Notes: generated by a model from the sequence alone, not told the origin. A stretch of 38,327 bases of DNA from Ignavibacteriales bacterium (GCA_003599415.1 QZKB01000031.1:1-38327); one strand, 5' to 3'. Shown: positions 1-9,921, numbered from the stretch's first letter. Program-made: numbers and translations.

Positions 1-702
1 CTTATTAATTTCAAGGATTTTTCAATCCCGGATTCAAAGTTAAGATCTGTTGGTGATACACGGTTTGACAGAGTTTATCAAAAAAGCCAGGCGGCAAAAG
101 AAAAAAAATTATTCAGGGAAAATTTCTTCTCCGGTAAAAAAGTATTTGTTGCCGGAAGCTCCTGGGAAAGTGATGAAGAAGTTTATTTACCTGCTTTCCT
201 GAAATTAATGAAATATGAACCTGAGCTTGTATTGATTCTTGTACCTCATGAACCAACCATTTCACGACTCGAAAAGCTCGAAAATTACTTTTCAGGAAAA
301 ACATCTACAATTCGCTTCTCCTATTTGAACAATTATAACAACGAAAGTGTTATAATAGTTGATTCGATAGGCATTTTGCTTACTCTTTATTATTATGCTG
401 ACGTAGCGTATGTAGGAGGCAGTTTTAAACAAGGCATTCATAATGTGCTGGAACCTGCGGTTTATGGTATTCCCGTAATTTTCGGGCCAAAAATAGAAAA
501 CTCGCAGGAAGCGCAAAAACTTGTTAAGATTGGCGGCGCTAAACTTATTAATAACAAGAATGAGATTTATAAACATCTCAGGTTGTTATTAGGTAACAAT
601 GAACTGCGCAGGAAAATCGGAAAAATCTCTCTTGAATACGTCATTCATAATATTGGTGCGACAGATAAAATAATTAAGGAAATAAAATCTATTTCCAACT
701 AA
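1..702 (+). CDS. waaA: 3-deoxy-D-manno-octulosonic acid (Kdo) transferase, C-terminal part
   Basis: The reading frame is open at the first base of the window, so the 5' part of the gene lies outside; 233 codons remain before the TAA. The visible part matches the C-terminal GT-B domain of Kdo transferases: GDTRFDRV near the start, VAGSSWESDEE, and the nucleotide-sugar binding stretch GGSFKQGIHNVLEPAVYG followed by IPVIFGP. In this family the enzyme adds Kdo from CMP-Kdo to lipid A precursor at the inner membrane, so the organism should make Gram-negative lipopolysaccharide. The first ATG inside the fragment (208) is internal and is not the real start. The next gene starts 150 bp downstream, so it is probably not in the same operon. 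The family call is firm; how many Kdo residues are transferred cannot be told. Confidence 0.93.
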   Translation, partial: LINFKDFSIPDSKLRSVGDTRFDRVYQKSQAAKEKKLFRENFFSGKKVFVAGSSWESDEEVYLPAFLKLMKYEPELVLILVPHEPTISRLEKLENYFSGKTSTIRFSYLNNYNNESVIIVDSIGILLTLYYYADVAYVGGSFKQGIHNVLEPAVYGIPVIFGPKIENSQEAQKLVKIGGAKLINNKNEIYKHLRLLLGNNELRRKIGKISLEYVIHNIGATDKIIKEIKSISN

Positions 703-750
703 TACTATTTTTGAATCGCTGCTACGCAATTAATTCAAAAATTGAAAGGA

Positions 751-798
751 ACTGTATCGAAATGAAGGTACAGTATTAAATAAGATATCATATGATAT
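751..798. promoter_or_regulatory. Inverted repeats upstream of the PAS/GAF kinase gene
   Basis: Two symmetric sequences sit 56 to 103 bp before the kinase ATG at 854. ACTGTA (751-756) and TACAGT (769-774) form an inverted repeat around 12 bases. A perfect 14-bp palindrome, ATATCATATGATAT, covers 785-798. Either could be a binding site for a dimeric regulator, but AT-rich palindromes also arise by chance. A TATTTTTG box at 706-713 fits the Bacteroidota -7 element but has no convincing -33 partner. Confidence 0.25.
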
Positions 799-853
799 TT
801 AAGATAATTTTTTTATTATTGCGTTTAATTATTTACCTAACATTATTTTTTTG

Positions 854-3709
854 ATGGAAAATTTACCCCCAAAATATAAAAGCCTATTGTCTTCAGTTGA
901 TCTTGAGGGTTTTTTTGATTTATCCTATGACCTTTACCTGATTGCGTCAATAGCAGATGGTACTCCTCTATGGATAAACCAAAACGTAATAAATGTTCTG
1001 GGTTATTCAGAAGAAGAATTTTTAGCAAAAAAAATCGAGGAGATTATTTATAAAGATGATCTTTCGATTTTTGAAACTGCTATTCATCACCTTTTTGATG
1101 GCAACTCTTTATCAAATCTTGAATTCCGTTTTAATACTAAACCGGGTAACATAATCTGGATTTCACTTAATGCAATTCCCCTTAAGAAAAATAATATTAT
1201 TATATGTACGGTAAGAAATATTAATAAAAGAAAAGAAGCGGATGAGGAATTAAAGCTTTTAAAGAATCTTGTCTTTGCATACAACCAGATTGCAGATATT
1301 GAACAATCATTTAAAATAACTCTTGAACATATTTGCCGTTTTGCCGGCCTCCCTATGGGCGAAGCATGGATATTAGATAAATACCAGGAATCAATTGTTC
1401 GAACGGCTGAATGGTTCAATAAAGATTTGAAAGTACAGAACTATTCTTATAAAACAAAAAACCATAAAGGAAAAGTGGGTAAGGGAATCCTGGGAACTGT
1501 TTGGAAAACAAGAAGACAAAAATGGATTCAGGATATTGGCAACCAAAAGAATTTTATTAGATTCAAACAAATACGTCAGACTAACCTTAACACATATTTT
1601 TTAACGCCGATTGTTTCAAGAGATAAGACAGTAGCAATAATTGCATTCTATCTTTACGAGTCCAGTCCCAAAAATGAAAAGCTTTTTAACTTAATTAAAT
1701 ATCTTTCTGTAAATCTGGCCTCGTTAGTTGAACATAAAATTACCGAGCAAAAATTAATTAAAAACGAAAAACTTCTTAACCAGGCACAAAAAGTTGCTAA
1801 TCTTGGTATATGGGAATATGATTTCAAAACAAAAAGAAGTATCTGGTCAGCCGGACTATTTGAAATTACAGGGCTCGAAAAACAACAATATGTAGAATTC
1901 GAACAGTTTATGGAAATTGTCCATCCTGACGATAAAGGTTTTCTACTTCTTGAACTTGATCTATCCTATTCCAATAGAAAGACATTTAATTATAATTTTT
2001 CCATCGTCAGAAAAAACAGTACCGTTAGAAATATAACGGCAAAAGCTTCAGTTACTACAGATGATGATGGTAACGTTGTAAGCCTTATAGGGATAATGCA
2101 GGACTTAACAACAATTAGAGAAGCCGAAGAAGAGAAGCAGAACCTGGAGTTATATTTCCATTCTTTAATTGAAAATGAATTTGATGTAAAAGTAATTTTG
2201 AATGAAGACTCTACTTTTAAATATCTAAGCCCTTCAATTAAAGATGTGCTCGGATATAACGCATCTGAATTGTTCAACAAACCGGTAATCAATTACATTC
2301 ACCCTGATGATATAAAGCAGGCAACTGAAAAATTTGCATTCATATTAAAAGAAAAGGAACAGAAAATAACCACGGAAATTCGCTTTAAGAAAAAGGATGA
2401 AAGCTACTGTTACCTTGAAATCAACTTAAAGAATTTAATTGATGTGCAGGCAATTAGCGGAATTATTGTTAATGCAAGCGACATCACCAGGAGAAAAAAT
2501 TACGAAAACACATTACGTACTCTTCTAATGGCTGGTAAAAAACTAAACTCAAAGTTAAACGTAGAGCAGGCTTTGGATTACCTTGTTGAGGAAGGAATAA
2601 AGTTGCTTGATTGCGAAAGCGGCGTAGCAGGACTAAGAGTTGGTGATTGTTTTATAAGTAAAAAATATTTTCATAACCTTGTGCCGGAAATGTTTGAGTA
2701 TGAATGGCTCCCCGGTGAAGGAATTCCCGGTTATGTTGTAAAAAACAAGAAAGTATATTTAACAAATAATTCACACGACGACCCGATAGCCTGCAAAAAC
2801 TGGTGTGATAAATTTAATATTTATAATACTATCTGTGCCCCTATATTAGATTCCGAATCTGAAGTTCTAGGTTTCTTAAGAATTGACAATAAAAAAAACG
2901 GCGCCGTATTTACAAATGAAGATGTAGAGAAACTTTCGTTGCTTTCTCAAACTGCTTCTACTGCTATACAAAATTCAATAGCATATCAAAAGATAGAGGC
3001 GGCAGAATTCCAGGTTAAGAATTCAAGAGAACAATTAAGACGATTGTCTGCCCACCTTCAATCTGCAAGAGAGGAGGAAAGAACAAGAATTGCGAGGGAA
3101 ATTCATGATGAGCTTGGGCAGGCCCTTACTGGTTTGAAAATGGATTTATCCTGGATTGCAAAAAAACTACAGAAACCGGTTGACAATGCTGATATAATTA
3201 AGCAGAAACTTTCAACAATGGATTCGCTTATTGACGAAACAATAACATCAGTTAGAAAAATTGCTTCTGAGTTAAGACCAGGAGTTCTTGACTATCTTGG
3301 ATTACCGGCAGCTATTGAATGGCAGGCTCAGGAATTTCAAAACAGGACAGGAATTAAATGTATAATAGAAGAACTGCCTGCTGATATTGAGATATCAAAC
3401 GATATTTCAACCGCTATATTCAGAATTTTCCAGGAAACTCTTACAAATATTACAAGACATGCGGAAGCATCCGAAGTGAAAGTTTCCCTTTCTTTTACTG
3501 ATGATGAAGTTAATTTAACCGTGAAAGATAATGGTAAGGGAATTGTGAATGATAAAATTGAAAACCATAAGTCGTTTGGTTTATTAGGTATGGAAGAAAG
3601 AGCAAGACTTTTTAACGGGAATTTTAAGATATTTGCTTCAAACCCGGGAACGACTGTCTCTGTAATAATTCCTTTGAACGATTCTAAACTTAAACCATTG
3701 GAGTTGTAA
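854..3709 (+). CDS. PAS/GAF multi-sensor histidine kinase, NarL/DesK-type core
   Basis: A soluble kinase of 951 residues with no membrane segment. Domain order: PAS (about 15-125), GAF (140-290), two more PAS (305-425 and 430-550), GAF (565-715), a HisKA_3-type dimerisation helix (735-800) and a HATPase domain (840-945). The phospho-accepting histidine is H751 in AREIHDELGQALTG. The ATPase shows the N-box ETLTNITRHA, DNGKGI and the FGLLGMEERA box typical of NarL/DesK-type kinases. It presumably senses intracellular small ligands or redox state and passes phosphate to the LuxR-type regulator 3 bp downstream, which shares its operon. I chose the ATG at 854 over the in-frame TTG at 851. No Shine-Dalgarno sequence is visible, which is common in this lineage. 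The signal is unknown. Confidence 0.92.
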   Translation: MENLPPKYKSLLSSVDLEGFFDLSYDLYLIASIADGTPLWINQNVINVLGYSEEEFLAKKIEEIIYKDDLSIFETAIHHLFDGNSLSNLEFRFNTKPGNIIWISLNAIPLKKNNIIICTVRNINKRKEADEELKLLKNLVFAYNQIADIEQSFKITLEHICRFAGLPMGEAWILDKYQESIVRTAEWFNKDLKVQNYSYKTKNHKGKVGKGILGTVWKTRRQKWIQDIGNQKNFIRFKQIRQTNLNTYFLTPIVSRDKTVAIIAFYLYESSPKNEKLFNLIKYLSVNLASLVEHKITEQKLIKNEKLLNQAQKVANLGIWEYDFKTKRSIWSAGLFEITGLEKQQYVEFEQFMEIVHPDDKGFLLLELDLSYSNRKTFNYNFSIVRKNSTVRNITAKASVTTDDDGNVVSLIGIMQDLTTIREAEEEKQNLELYFHSLIENEFDVKVILNEDSTFKYLSPSIKDVLGYNASELFNKPVINYIHPDDIKQATEKFAFILKEKEQKITTEIRFKKKDESYCYLEINLKNLIDVQAISGIIVNASDITRRKNYENTLRTLLMAGKKLNSKLNVEQALDYLVEEGIKLLDCESGVAGLRVGDCFISKKYFHNLVPEMFEYEWLPGEGIPGYVVKNKKVYLTNNSHDDPIACKNWCDKFNIYNTICAPILDSESEVLGFLRIDNKKNGAVFTNEDVEKLSLLSQTASTAIQNSIAYQKIEAAEFQVKNSREQLRRLSAHLQSAREEERTRIAREIHDELGQALTGLKMDLSWIAKKLQKPVDNADIIKQKLSTMDSLIDETITSVRKIASELRPGVLDYLGLPAAIEWQAQEFQNRTGIKCIIEELPADIEISNDISTAIFRIFQETLTNITRHAEASEVKVSLSFTDDEVNLTVKDNGKGIVNDKIENHKSFGLLGMEERARLFNGNFKIFASNPGTTVSVIIPLNDSKLKPLEL

Positions 3710-3712
3710 TTT

Positions 3713-4342
3713 ATGCACAAAGTATTAATCTGCGATGATCACGCTGTAGTTAGACAGGGTTTAAAACAAATTTTACTTGAAGACAGTAATAAATTTTCCT
3801 GCGAAGAAGCCTCGAATGGAAGAGAAGTTTTAGATATGATTGCCGAAAATAAATGGGACGCTGTAGTTCTTGATATATCATTGCCGGGTATGTCCGGCAT
3901 AGAAATTCTAAAAGAGATTAAAAAAGTCAGACCTAAACTTCCCGTCCTGGTTTTAACTGTACACTCTGAAGAACAGTTTGGTTTAAGAACATTAAAAGCA
4001 GGAGCAGCCGGTTATTTAACAAAGGACAGCGCACCGGAAGAGCTTGTTAATGCTTTAAAAAGAATTATGAACGGCGGCAAATATATTAACCAGCAGATTG
4101 TTGAAATACTTATGAACGATGTAGATAATAATTCCGATAGACCTCCGCACGAAAATCTTTCCAACAGGGAGTTTGAAATTATGAGGTTGATTGCTTCCGG
4201 CAAGGCTCCAATGCAAATTGCAGATGAACTTGCACTTAGCGTTAAAACCGTAAGTACGTACAGATCCCGACTATTGGAAAAAATGAAGTTCACTACAAAT
4301 GCTGAAATAACCCATTATGCTATTACGAATAAACTTGTCTGA
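3713..4342 (+). CDS. NarL/FixJ-family response regulator
   Basis: A 209-residue DNA-binding response regulator. The receiver has the acidic pair D8-D9, phospho-acceptor D54 in VVLDISLPG and the conserved lysine in GYLTKDSAPEEL. A LuxR-type helix-turn-helix follows from about residue 145 (LSNREFEIMRLIASG, then LSVKTVSTYRSRLLEKM). The gene starts 3 bp after the stop of the PAS/GAF kinase, and the HisKA_3 kinase class normally pairs with this regulator class, so the two very likely form one two-component system. Its target promoters cannot be identified here. The reading frame is intact and of normal length. Confidence 0.93.
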   Translation: MHKVLICDDHAVVRQGLKQILLEDSNKFSCEEASNGREVLDMIAENKWDAVVLDISLPGMSGIEILKEIKKVRPKLPVLVLTVHSEEQFGLRTLKAGAAGYLTKDSAPEELVNALKRIMNGGKYINQQIVEILMNDVDNNSDRPPHENLSNREFEIMRLIASGKAPMQIADELALSVKTVSTYRSRLLEKMKFTTNAEITHYAITNKLV

Positions 4343-4659
4343 TCAGTAATCACGATTTTAAGAATACTTAATCTGCTTATTTTCCTTAACCGGCTAGTTT
4401 AATTAACTTAGCCTTCTTTTTTATGTGAGATTTTACTTTTATATAATTAACCCCGTTTATCATCACTTCAATGTTATGTAAGAAAATCACCTACAAAATA
4501 AATCAACTTTATCCTACCCGGCTTAAATATTTTTATATGGACATTAACTGTAATATTAGCTATCGTTAAATAGATGCCGGTTCAAACAGAATCTCAACAG
4601 AATCAGTATCATTTGAAACCCTGTTTAATGTAGAAAAATAATCTTAAGAAGAATCGTTT
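4343..4659. other. Intergenic region between two response-regulator genes
   Basis: The 317 bp contain the hairpin at 4393-4423 and otherwise AT-rich sequence. No convincing coding region, RNA gene or full promoter was found. The promoter of the stand-alone receiver gene should lie in the right half, but no clear -33/-7 pair is visible. Confidence 0.5.
4393..4423 (+). terminator. Possible terminator of the kinase/regulator operon
   Basis: GGCTA (4393-4397) and TAGCC (4410-4414) can pair around an AT-rich loop and are followed by a T-rich run (4415-4423). The stem is short and has an internal mismatch, so a weak rho-independent terminator is the best reading. It lies 50 bp after the regulator stop codon. 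Confidence 0.45.
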
Positions 4660-5052
4660 ATGTATAAAATTATAAAGCCTTCACAGAGTTTAAGAATCAT
4701 GAACTTAGTAATCTCCGATGATTCTCCGGTTGTCCGTGTTAGGTTATCTCACATGATCGGAGAATTGAAAAATGTAAACATTGTTGGCGAGGCAGAAGAT
4801 GTTCAAAAATCAATTGAAATAATTGAAGAGTTGAAACCGGATATTGTTATTCTTGATATAAGTATGCCGGGTGGAAGCGGGTTGGATGTATTAAAAAACA
4901 TCAGGGAAAAATTTCTGCATACTACAGTAATAATACTAACCAACTATTCTTTTCCCCAGTACAGAAAAATATGTATGGATTCCGGAGCAGATTATTTCTT
5001 CGATAAATCAAATGAATTTGACAAGGTAGTGGATGTACTTAAGGATCTGTGA
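4660..5052 (+). CDS. Stand-alone receiver-domain response regulator (CheY-like)
   Basis: A 130-residue protein made of one receiver domain with no output domain. It has the acidic pair D20-D21, phospho-acceptor D66 in VVILDISMPGGSG and the lysine in YFFDKSNEF. An ATG at 4699 (residue 14, MNLVISDDS) is where receiver domains usually begin and may be the true start; the longer form only adds a 13-residue extension. It is not adjacent to a kinase in an operon, so it may take phosphate from the kinase at 854 or from an unlinked one. It could act by protein-protein contact or as a phosphate sink. The domain call is firm; the role is open. Confidence 0.85.
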   Translation: MYKIIKPSQSLRIMNLVISDDSPVVRVRLSHMIGELKNVNIVGEAEDVQKSIEIIEELKPDIVILDISMPGGSGLDVLKNIREKFLHTTVIILTNYSFPQYRKICMDSGADYFFDKSNEFDKVVDVLKDL

Positions 5053-5078
5053 TAAATTCAGTAAATAACAAAATAATT

Positions 5079-6536
5079 TTATTGCTGTTTACCTTTAAAT
5101 TTTACAAGGCCTCCGCCCCAGGTACCAATCCATTTATAATTATCATTATCAACCGCAATAGCATTTACAGAACTAACAACCAGAGGTGAATTCACTTCAT
5201 TATAAATATCTCTGAAAGTAAACATAGCCTGAATTAGACTAAACCCGTTATCACTTGAACCAAACCAGACATAATTCTTCTCATCAGCAATAATACTTGT
5301 AATTTGAAAAGCAAAAGGAGGCTGGATAAAACTCCAGTTTGTTCCGTCAAATTTAAGCGGACCGGCATCTGCAGTACCGGCATAAACAGATCCTTTATTA
5401 TCTACTGCTATAACATTAACATCATTACTTATCTTAGCATTAGATTCATCATAAACTTTCCATGTGTTGTTTTTAAAATGTGCGATGCCGCCAAAAAAAG
5501 TGGATACCCAAACATCATTAAGCGAAGGAATTGCAATTGAAGTTATAAAATTACTTGGTAATCCGGAGTTTGATTTATTATAAATTGTAAAACTATTTCC
5601 GTCATATACTGCAATACCTGTATTATAAGTGCCAATCCATATTTTACCATCAGGTGCCTGAACAAGTGAATAGATATTATTGGCAGGCAGGCCCGAATTT
5701 GTAGTATTATAAATTGTCCAGTTTGTTCCGTCAAATTTTACAAGTCCGTAATAAGTGGTTCCAAACCATTTATTATTGTCCTTGTCAATTAGTATACATT
5801 GAATTCTGTTATCCGGTAACGGTGAGTTACTCTTGTTGTAAATCGTCCATTCATTTCCCTTAAGTACTGCTATTCCCTTCCCATCTGTTCCAATCCATTT
5901 TGTATTTTCATTATCGATGGCAAGCGAAAGGACTGAATTAGTTGGTATTCCTGAATTAGTAGTCCTGTAAATGATCCAATAGGTAGTATCGGGAAGAACA
6001 CGATGAATCTCGGTAATTTGCTGACTTTCGACTTTTACGTCAAAAATATCATTTTCACAACCGGCTTTTTTTAGTGTTAATGTATGGGTGCCGGGTAAAA
6101 GATTGCTTAGGTTAGTTGGTGTAAACTTTCCCGTTACACTATCATCTAACAAGATAGATGCACCAGATGGATAACTTGTAAGTTTGATAGACCCGTACAT
6201 AGTTGGATTTGTTTTAAAGTTAACAAACAGTTCTTTCTTTTCGCCGTTATTAATAGTTACATAGATAGATGTGTCTTTCCAGTTTGTAAGTCTTAATAAT
6301 ATTTTATAATCCCCGTCTTCAAGAAATCGGATACTATCCGGTGTAAACTTACCTGTATTTGTACCATTAATATAAATTTTAGCGCCGGAAGGATTTGATT
6401 CTATTTTAAAGAACCCGGTACTAACAGCGGGGTCGTCCGGTGTAACCGAGACTTCTTTTGCACAGCTAAGAAAAGCGAAGAAGAATGAAACAATGAAAAA
6501 TATTACCATCAAAATTTTATCCCTGATTACTCTCAT
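5079..6536 (-). CDS. PEGA-domain lipoprotein with a seven-blade two-component-regulator-type propeller
   Basis: 485 residues from the ATG at 6536. The longer in-frame start at 6560 would run back into the previous gene. A lipoprotein signal ends in the lipobox FLSC with C25. Two PEGA domains follow (about 38-105 and 112-180, each with NPSGA or YPSGA and GKFTP). From about 190 to the end there are seven Reg_prop-type repeats of the form WIGT-x-GI-x-KFDG-x-WTIY, enough for one beta-propeller. Such repeats usually form sensor ectodomains of hybrid kinases; here they stand alone on a predicted outer-membrane or periplasmic lipoprotein. It starts 1 bp after the DUF4249-like gene and ends the TonB-receptor operon, so it may bind or present the same substrate. 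The substrate is unknown. Confidence 0.8.
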   Translation of the reverse strand: MRVIRDKILMVIFFIVSFFFAFLSCAKEVSVTPDDPAVSTGFFKIESNPSGAKIYINGTNTGKFTPDSIRFLEDGDYKILLRLTNWKDTSIYVTINNGEKKELFVNFKTNPTMYGSIKLTSYPSGASILLDDSVTGKFTPTNLSNLLPGTHTLTLKKAGCENDIFDVKVESQQITEIHRVLPDTTYWIIYRTTNSGIPTNSVLSLAIDNENTKWIGTDGKGIAVLKGNEWTIYNKSNSPLPDNRIQCILIDKDNNKWFGTTYYGLVKFDGTNWTIYNTTNSGLPANNIYSLVQAPDGKIWIGTYNTGIAVYDGNSFTIYNKSNSGLPSNFITSIAIPSLNDVWVSTFFGGIAHFKNNTWKVYDESNAKISNDVNVIAVDNKGSVYAGTADAGPLKFDGTNWSFIQPPFAFQITSIIADEKNYVWFGSSDNGFSLIQAMFTFRDIYNEVNSPLVVSSVNAIAVDNDNYKWIGTWGGGLVKFKGKQQ

Positions 6537-6537
6537 C

Positions 6538-7515
6538 TTAATTACCCGCCTTGTATCCAAATGACCTGATATATTCTTCCTTTAAAGTTGCAGCAAGCAA
6601 TTGCTTTCTGTAAGAAGCAAAAATACCGTAACCACCTGTAACATTTGTATAATCCGTCTGATCAATACGTATTGAAAAATCATCCATATAACCATGAATA
6701 GATGAGTAATAATCAGACAATGGTTTATCCATTATAATTACCTCATATTCACCCCTCATTATCTGGTAACTTGATTTCTGCCCGTCACCCAGAGATATAT
6801 TTTTCATTACGCTATCAAGAGCGGATAATTCATAATTGAAAATTGTTTTCCTTGTAACACCGGGATAAACAGGTGTTACTTTACCATTAATTGTATTATA
6901 ATCCAGGGGTACTTCAACAATGTGGAATTCGGAATTATGCTTATAATATATTCTGAACCTTACAAAGTAATAAACCTCTTCCTCAAGTTTACGCCATACA
7001 ATTGAAAACTGATTCTTGTAACTAAGCGGTATAATTCTATCGCAGGAATCTATTCCGATGTTTGAAGGTAATTTAGTTTCAGCAGTCAGTTTTTTACCGT
7101 TATTCAATTCGGCTTTTACAATTACAGATTTTCCCTCAGCCGGAGGAAAGTTATTAATATAATAACAATGTACAGGATTATTATAACGTGAAGTATCTGA
7201 ACGGGCAATCGTTGTATCACGCAAAGTATATACTTCTCCGTTGTACCATATTTTTATATCAGCGTCTTTAATAGCCGGATCAATTTCATTAATAGAAGGA
7301 TCAACACCTTCTACATTATAACTGCTTGTAAGTGTTGCTATCTGTAATGTTGTATCACCACGAATAATAAAATTCAATATGTACCTTTCTTTATATGTCG
7401 TCTTAGGATCGATGCTGTCGTCGCAGGAAATAAAACTGAAAGCAGAAATTACCACTATTGAAAATATTGTTAGAGTGCAGAACGAATTCGAAACCGGGTT
7501 CTGAAATCTCATCAT
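6538..7515 (-). CDS. DUF4249-like lipoprotein
   Basis: 325 residues. A signal peptide ends at the lipobox FISC with C31, so it should be a lipoprotein. The body is beta-rich, with YKERYILNFIIRGDTTLQIA near the N-terminus and a conserved-looking ADIKIWYNGEVYTL segment; overall it resembles DUF4249 proteins of Bacteroidota. Those are usually encoded directly downstream of a TonB-dependent receptor, as here: its ATG overlaps the receptor stop in an ATGA arrangement (7512-7515). It is probably a surface partner of the receptor in uptake, though no ligand is known for the family. It contains none of the SusD hallmarks. The assignment rests on N-terminal similarity and context. Confidence 0.72.
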   Translation of the reverse strand: MMRFQNPVSNSFCTLTIFSIVVISAFSFISCDDSIDPKTTYKERYILNFIIRGDTTLQIATLTSSYNVEGVDPSINEIDPAIKDADIKIWYNGEVYTLRDTTIARSDTSRYNNPVHCYYINNFPPAEGKSVIVKAELNNGKKLTAETKLPSNIGIDSCDRIIPLSYKNQFSIVWRKLEEEVYYFVRFRIYYKHNSEFHIVEVPLDYNTINGKVTPVYPGVTRKTIFNYELSALDSVMKNISLGDGQKSSYQIMRGEYEVIIMDKPLSDYYSSIHGYMDDFSIRIDQTDYTNVTGGYGIFASYRKQLLAATLKEEYIRSFGYKAGN

Positions 7516-9737
7516 AGATCTATCCTTAATGAAGCTGTTGGAAGAAACGGGAGCATATTTACACGTTTGCCTGTTCCCTTTTCAAGATAAAATAAATTCT
7601 TCCTGTCATAAACATTTATTACGTTCACGCTAAGGGACATATCTGTAAATGCAATACTAAACTTCTTAGTTAAACTTAAATCTAACCTGTGGTAATAAGG
7701 CAGCCTTCCTAAATTTCTATCGGCAAGAATTGTGTATGGCTGATAATTTTCGAAAATGAACCACATAGTATAAAGGTTATCAAAGTAAAGCTTATCGTAA
7801 AAGCCTTCTATCTGTGTAAAGGGTTGTCCGGTATTTAGCGTCCATGTTGCACCAGCATTCCAGTTATTACCAAAATTGTAGCTTAGCAGAACAGAAACAG
7901 AATGACGCGAATCGTAACGCGGATAATAAAGCCAGCCATCAGCAGATTGTTTATATGCCCAGCTTAATGAGTAACCGACCGAAGCCATCATTCTCGGATC
8001 AAGATACTGAAGTAAAAATTCCCAGCCGTATGATTCTCCGCTTGCGGCAAGAAGATCAGGATCATCTGAATTTACTTTGTCATAATTAAGCTCTGTTATA
8101 TTCTTCATTTTTTTATAATAGGTCTCAATGTTAAGCGAAAGTTTTTCACTTAAATTTACATCTGCACCTGCAACATAATGAATTGCCGAAGGAGCAGTAA
8201 GATAACTTGGTATAATAATCCAGGGTTCAAACAAAGAAATAATATCATTGTCATCAGAAAGAGTTACCATTTCCTGCGAATAAATTCCCCAGGCAAGTTT
8301 AAGAGAAAGCAAAGGACTTATATTAATCTTTGTGTTAATTCTAGGTTCAATGCGTGTATTATTATTCTCTGCAAGAGGAGCAGCATTAAATCTTAATCCT
8401 GCATCTGCAATAAAAGCATCAAAGCGAAGAAGCCTGTATTTACCGTAAGCGCTTATGTTAGCACCTTTATCCGTAATAGTAGTTTTAATGTTTCTTAAAT
8501 TTTCAAAATAATAATCGCTTGTAAATGATTTAACATAATAACCTACTTTAAGTTCGTCCCTGCTGTCATACACATAAGTAAAATCCATTCTAAGGGTTAT
8601 ATCTTCAACTTTATTTTTTCTTCCAAGCGCCTGGCTAAGTTTTGGAAAAACTTCAGCATCAAAACCACTGTAGGAAACAGTCATCTCAGAATATAAGGGA
8701 CTTTCCCATGCCTGGAACCATGTTGCGCCGTAAAGATTATTCGACCATTTGAAATCTTCCTTTGTCTGGCTTTCCTGTAAAAGTTTATCGTTGCTGTTAA
8801 ATCCAAAGACAGAAATTTTACTTAAAGTTTTTTCGTCTTTGGTGGCATAATTTGCTTTAAAGGAAAGATCATAGAAGTTAAAAGGAGCATCCTTATAATT
8901 TGTAAATTTTTTAAGGACATCATTAAACAAACTTTTTCTTCCTGTTACTATAAATGATCCGTTAGGTATCGGGCCTTCAACAGAACCTTTAAGTGTTAGC
9001 ATACTTAGATTAGCAGAACCTGTAAACCTGTTCCTGTTTCCGTTTTTTGTAACAAGGTTTAATATTGATGATAATCTTTCACCGTACTCTGCCGTATAAC
9101 CACCTTTATACAGTTCAACAACATTTATCATTTCAGGATCAATAACGCTGAACAAACCCATAGCATGAAATGGATTGTAAACTGAAACACCATTTAGCAG
9201 AACCAGGTTCTGATCGCTTCCTCCACCCCGGACGTAATATCTTGCGCTTACATCTCCGGATGATTTTACTCCCGGTAATAATTGAAGCGAGCGCATAATA
9301 TCAGTTTCAACTCCTTTGGGCAGCAGTTCAAGTTCCTTAACAGTCATACGCTGTAAACCCAGGTCAGTCTCTTTTTCCTTTGATATTCTTTTTCCTACTG
9401 CCTCAATCTCCTGCAATTGAAGTCTTGCAGGTACAAGCAGGATATTCTGTTGTGTAATCTTACCCGGTTTTAAATTGATGTAGATTATTTTAGAAAGATA
9501 GCCCACGTAGGAAATAATAACTTTTAAATCCTTGTTTGCGGGAATAGAAGGCAGAGTAAAATTACCGTTAATATCCGTAGAGATACCGATCTTTGTACCT
9601 TCCACAAGTATTGTTGCATATGGTAAAGCCTCACCGCTTGTAGAATCCTCTACAGTACCGCGCAGTGTTCCGGTTTGTGCAAGGATTAAATCGGAAAGAC
9701 ATATTGCAACGATGAACAGACAGTATAATTTTTTCAT
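7512..9737 (-). CDS. TonB-dependent receptor with carboxypeptidase-like N-terminal domain
   Basis: 741 residues starting with a signal peptide (MKKLYCLFIVAICLSDLILA). A carboxypeptidase-regulatory-like beta-sandwich (about 22-110, GTLRGTVEDSTSGEALPYAT) is followed by a plug domain (about 125-235, with LQLLPGVKSSGDVSARYYVR and NGVSVYNPFH) and an outer-membrane beta-barrel to the C-terminus. This class imports large ligands across the outer membrane using TonB-ExbBD energy. It leads an operon with the DUF4249-like and propeller lipoproteins, and there is no SusD gene, so it is not a standard Sus pair. At 9760-9767 the minus strand reads TATTTTTG, a possible -7 element 23 bp upstream, but no -33 motif stands out. 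The substrate cannot be inferred. Confidence 0.92.
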   Translation of the reverse strand: MKKLYCLFIVAICLSDLILAQTGTLRGTVEDSTSGEALPYATILVEGTKIGISTDINGNFTLPSIPANKDLKVIISYVGYLSKIIYINLKPGKITQQNILLVPARLQLQEIEAVGKRISKEKETDLGLQRMTVKELELLPKGVETDIMRSLQLLPGVKSSGDVSARYYVRGGGSDQNLVLLNGVSVYNPFHAMGLFSVIDPEMINVVELYKGGYTAEYGERLSSILNLVTKNGNRNRFTGSANLSMLTLKGSVEGPIPNGSFIVTGRKSLFNDVLKKFTNYKDAPFNFYDLSFKANYATKDEKTLSKISVFGFNSNDKLLQESQTKEDFKWSNNLYGATWFQAWESPLYSEMTVSYSGFDAEVFPKLSQALGRKNKVEDITLRMDFTYVYDSRDELKVGYYVKSFTSDYYFENLRNIKTTITDKGANISAYGKYRLLRFDAFIADAGLRFNAAPLAENNNTRIEPRINTKINISPLLSLKLAWGIYSQEMVTLSDDNDIISLFEPWIIIPSYLTAPSAIHYVAGADVNLSEKLSLNIETYYKKMKNITELNYDKVNSDDPDLLAASGESYGWEFLLQYLDPRMMASVGYSLSWAYKQSADGWLYYPRYDSRHSVSVLLSYNFGNNWNAGATWTLNTGQPFTQIEGFYDKLYFDNLYTMWFIFENYQPYTILADRNLGRLPYYHRLDLSLTKKFSIAFTDMSLSVNVINVYDRKNLFYLEKGTGKRVNMLPFLPTASLRIDL

Positions 9738-9921
9738 CAGTTTCAGAAATTTTATTTTGCAAAAATAGTTTTATTATCCCTTAAATGAAAAGAATAAAAG
9801 GCTACCAAAGATAAAAAAATATTTCATGATATTATTCATAAAAGCCGGAACCATCCTTAGTCCCTTAGACAATTAACTCATTTGCAATATTCCAGTCATC
9901 AGTTATTCTTTCTTCGTCTCC

